Shown: positions 6,509-7,892 of the stretch, piece by piece
How the letters are laid out: each line of letters starts with the position of its first letter
How positions within the stretch are numbered: the first letter of the stretch is position 1
Assembly: GCA_004376305.1 (NCBI GenBank)
Contig: SOKD01000163.1
Coordinates: 1-7,892 of the forward strand
DNA length: 7,892 nucleotides
Direction: 5' to 3'
Source of the DNA: Candidatus Cloacimonadota bacterium
Lineage (GTDB): Bacteria; Hydrothermota; E44-bin80
The notes under the pieces: model-generated
The model's input: the letters and a program-made list of their open reading frames with translations, nothing else
The model's database searches: none
Told to the model about the DNA's origin: nothing
Program-made: the position numbers and the translations under genes

Positions 6509-7892
6509 CATCAAGAGGGTACATTTTGTTGGTATTGGTGGTATTGGCATGAGTGGTATTGCTGAGGTTCTTCTTAATCTTGGATTTGAAGTAACGGGTT
6601 CCGATATTGCAACATCGGAAATCACCAGGAGGTTGAAAAAGTTAGGAGCAAAGATTATGAAAGAACATAAAGCACTCAATGTATTTAATTCTGATGTTGT
6701 AGTATATTCGTCTGCTGTAAAGAGGGATAATGTGGAACTGGTAAGAGCTCAGGAGTTGAAAATACCGGTAATTCCAAGGGCTGAAATGCTTGCGGAATTA
6801 ATGCGAATTAAGAAGTCCATTGCAGTTGCTGGAACACATGGGAAAACCACCGTAACGTCTTTGATAGGCTCGATTCTATCAAAAGCATCTTTTGACCCGA
6901 CGATTGTTGTTGGTGGAAAACTTCGGAGCCTGAATACCAATGCGAAACTCGGGAAGGGAGAGTATCTTGTCTGTGAAGCAGATGAAAGTGATAAATCATT
7001 CTTGAAACTCCTCCCTACGTTTGCGATAATCACAACCATTGATGAGGAGCACCTTGATAACTATAAGGACATTGAGGAAATCAAAAACACATTTTTAGCG
7101 TTTTCACAGAAGGTACCGTTTTATGGATGCGTCATTCTCTGTCTTGATGAGCAAAATGTCCAGTCCATACTTCCCGATATTAAGCGAAGAACCATAACAT
7201 ATGGATTCTCCAGGCAGGCTGATATATCAGCAGTTGACATAGAGATTGATAATTTCCATTCTCATTTTACGGTTGTAAGCGGAAAGGAAAGTATAGCAAG
7301 GATTGATCTCAATATTCCTGGAAGGCATAATATTCAGAATGCGCTGGCTGCTATTGCAATGTGTCTTGAGCTTGATGTTGACCCTGAGAAAATAAAAGAG
7401 AGTCTTTCCGAGTTTCATGGTGTTAGAAGACGATTTGAGATTAAGGGAAAAATAAACGGCATCTGGGTTGTGGACGATTATGCACATCATCCCCGGGAAA
7501 TTGAGGTTACTCTGGAATCTGCAAGAGGTGGTTGGGGAGGAAGAATTATTAGCATTTTTCAACCCCATTTATTCTCCCGAACACTAAAACTGAAAGACCG
7601 GTTTGGAACATCATTTAACGAGGCAGATAAAGTTATTATAACAGATGTATATCCATCGCGTGAATCTCCCATTCCTGGAGTATCGGGGAAATTAATTTAT
7701 GAAGCAATCAGAGACCACGGACATCGAAGTGTTACCTACATCAAAGATAAGGAGAACATTGTTTCCTATCTTATGAAGGAGACGAGGAAGGGGGATCTGG
7801 TGATTACGATTGGTGCAGGTGATATATACAAAATGGGCGAAAAGTTTATAAGGAAAAAGGGAGGAAAGGTACTGAAAGATGCGTATCTATGA
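6498..7892 (+). CDS. murC: UDP-MurNAc:L-alanine ligase MurC
   Basis: Cytoplasmic ATP-dependent ligase attaching L-Ala to UDP-MurNAc, the first step of the stem peptide. It has 464 residues, the usual MurC length, and is complete with TGA as the last three bases. Domains in order: N-terminal nucleotide-binding fold with HFVGIGGIGMSGIAE (9-23) and SSAV (71-74); central ATPase with P-loop AGTHGKTT (111-118), EADESDKSF (160-168), TTIDEEHLDNY (179-189) and GRHNIQNALAAIA (275-287); C-terminal domain with VVDDYAHHPREI (324-335), FQPHLFSRT (354-362) and GAGDIY (439-444). These are the standard MurC signatures with no important residue missing that I can see. The ATG is chosen because of AGGAGG at 6484-6489 and because the protein then begins right before the conserved HFVGIGGIGM segment. 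It overlaps the murG end by 11 bases. No murB or ddl domain is fused at the C-terminus. Confidence 0.97.
   Translation: MFRNIKRVHFVGIGGIGMSGIAEVLLNLGFEVTGSDIATSEITRRLKKLGAKIMKEHKALNVFNSDVVVYSSAVKRDNVELVRAQELKIPVIPRAEMLAELMRIKKSIAVAGTHGKTTVTSLIGSILSKASFDPTIVVGGKLRSLNTNAKLGKGEYLVCEADESDKSFLKLLPTFAIITTIDEEHLDNYKDIEEIKNTFLAFSQKVPFYGCVILCLDEQNVQSILPDIKRRTITYGFSRQADISAVDIEIDNFHSHFTVVSGKESIARIDLNIPGRHNIQNALAAIAMCLELDVDPEKIKESLSEFHGVRRRFEIKGKINGIWVVDDYAHHPREIEVTLESARGGWGGRIISIFQPHLFSRTLKLKDRFGTSFNEADKVIITDVYPSRESPIPGVSGKLIYEAIRDHGHRSVTYIKDKENIVSYLMKETRKGDLVITIGAGDIYKMGEKFIRKKGGKVLKDAYL
7879..7892 (+). CDS. possible start of the next operon gene (first codons only)
   Basis: An ATG at 7879 opens a frame (MRIY) overlapping the murC end by 14 bases, with AAAGG at 7865-7869 upstream at a suitable distance. 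A second candidate ATG at 7889 overlaps the murC TGA as ATGA. In many dcw clusters murB or ddl follows murC, but four codons cannot identify the product. Confidence 0.3.

Noticed and set aside
1..7892. New defence system, mobile element, CRISPR array, tRNA or riboswitch
   Set aside because: Every base except short gaps is inside a recognised dcw gene; I saw no direct repeats, terminal repeats, transposase or RNA-like elements.

Overview
This window is a compact, single-strand block of the division and cell wall (dcw) cluster. The gene order is murE (3' part only), murF, mraY, murD, ftsW, murG, murC, with a probable next gene beginning in the last bases. All genes read on the + strand. No junction has more than 11 untranslated bases and four junctions overlap, so I see no room for an internal promoter or terminator. 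The sequence most likely lies inside one long operon. There is no RNA gene, mobile element, CRISPR array or non-coding stretch of note.

The organism looks like a bacterium making meso-diaminopimelate peptidoglycan, because MurE carries the DNPR substrate motif. Base composition looks mildly AT-rich by eye. The family signatures are clear, but several positions that are nearly invariant in textbook enzymes are changed in MurF, MurD, FtsW and MurG. This suggests a lineage distant from the usual model species, possibly an uncultured phylum. I cannot name the taxon.

Layout: bases 1-514 hold the C-terminal third of MurE with an apparent one-base frameshift near base 30. Bases 501-1868 are MurF, 1870-2952 MraY (TTG start), 2964-4313 MurD, 4294-5469 FtsW, 5402-6508 MurG and 6498-7892 MurC. 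Together they run most of lipid II synthesis. MurC, MurD, MurE and MurF add L-Ala, D-Glu, meso-DAP and D-Ala-D-Ala to UDP-MurNAc in the cytoplasm. MraY moves the phospho-MurNAc-pentapeptide to undecaprenyl phosphate, and MurG adds GlcNAc. FtsW polymerises the product at the division septum.

I did not find a new biological system. The points worth a second look are the murE frameshift, the Asp-Ser-Lys to Asn-Ser-Met change in MurD, the altered SEDS motifs in FtsW, the 68-base ftsW/murG overlap, the MurF motif changes, and an unusually hydrophobic segment in MurG.
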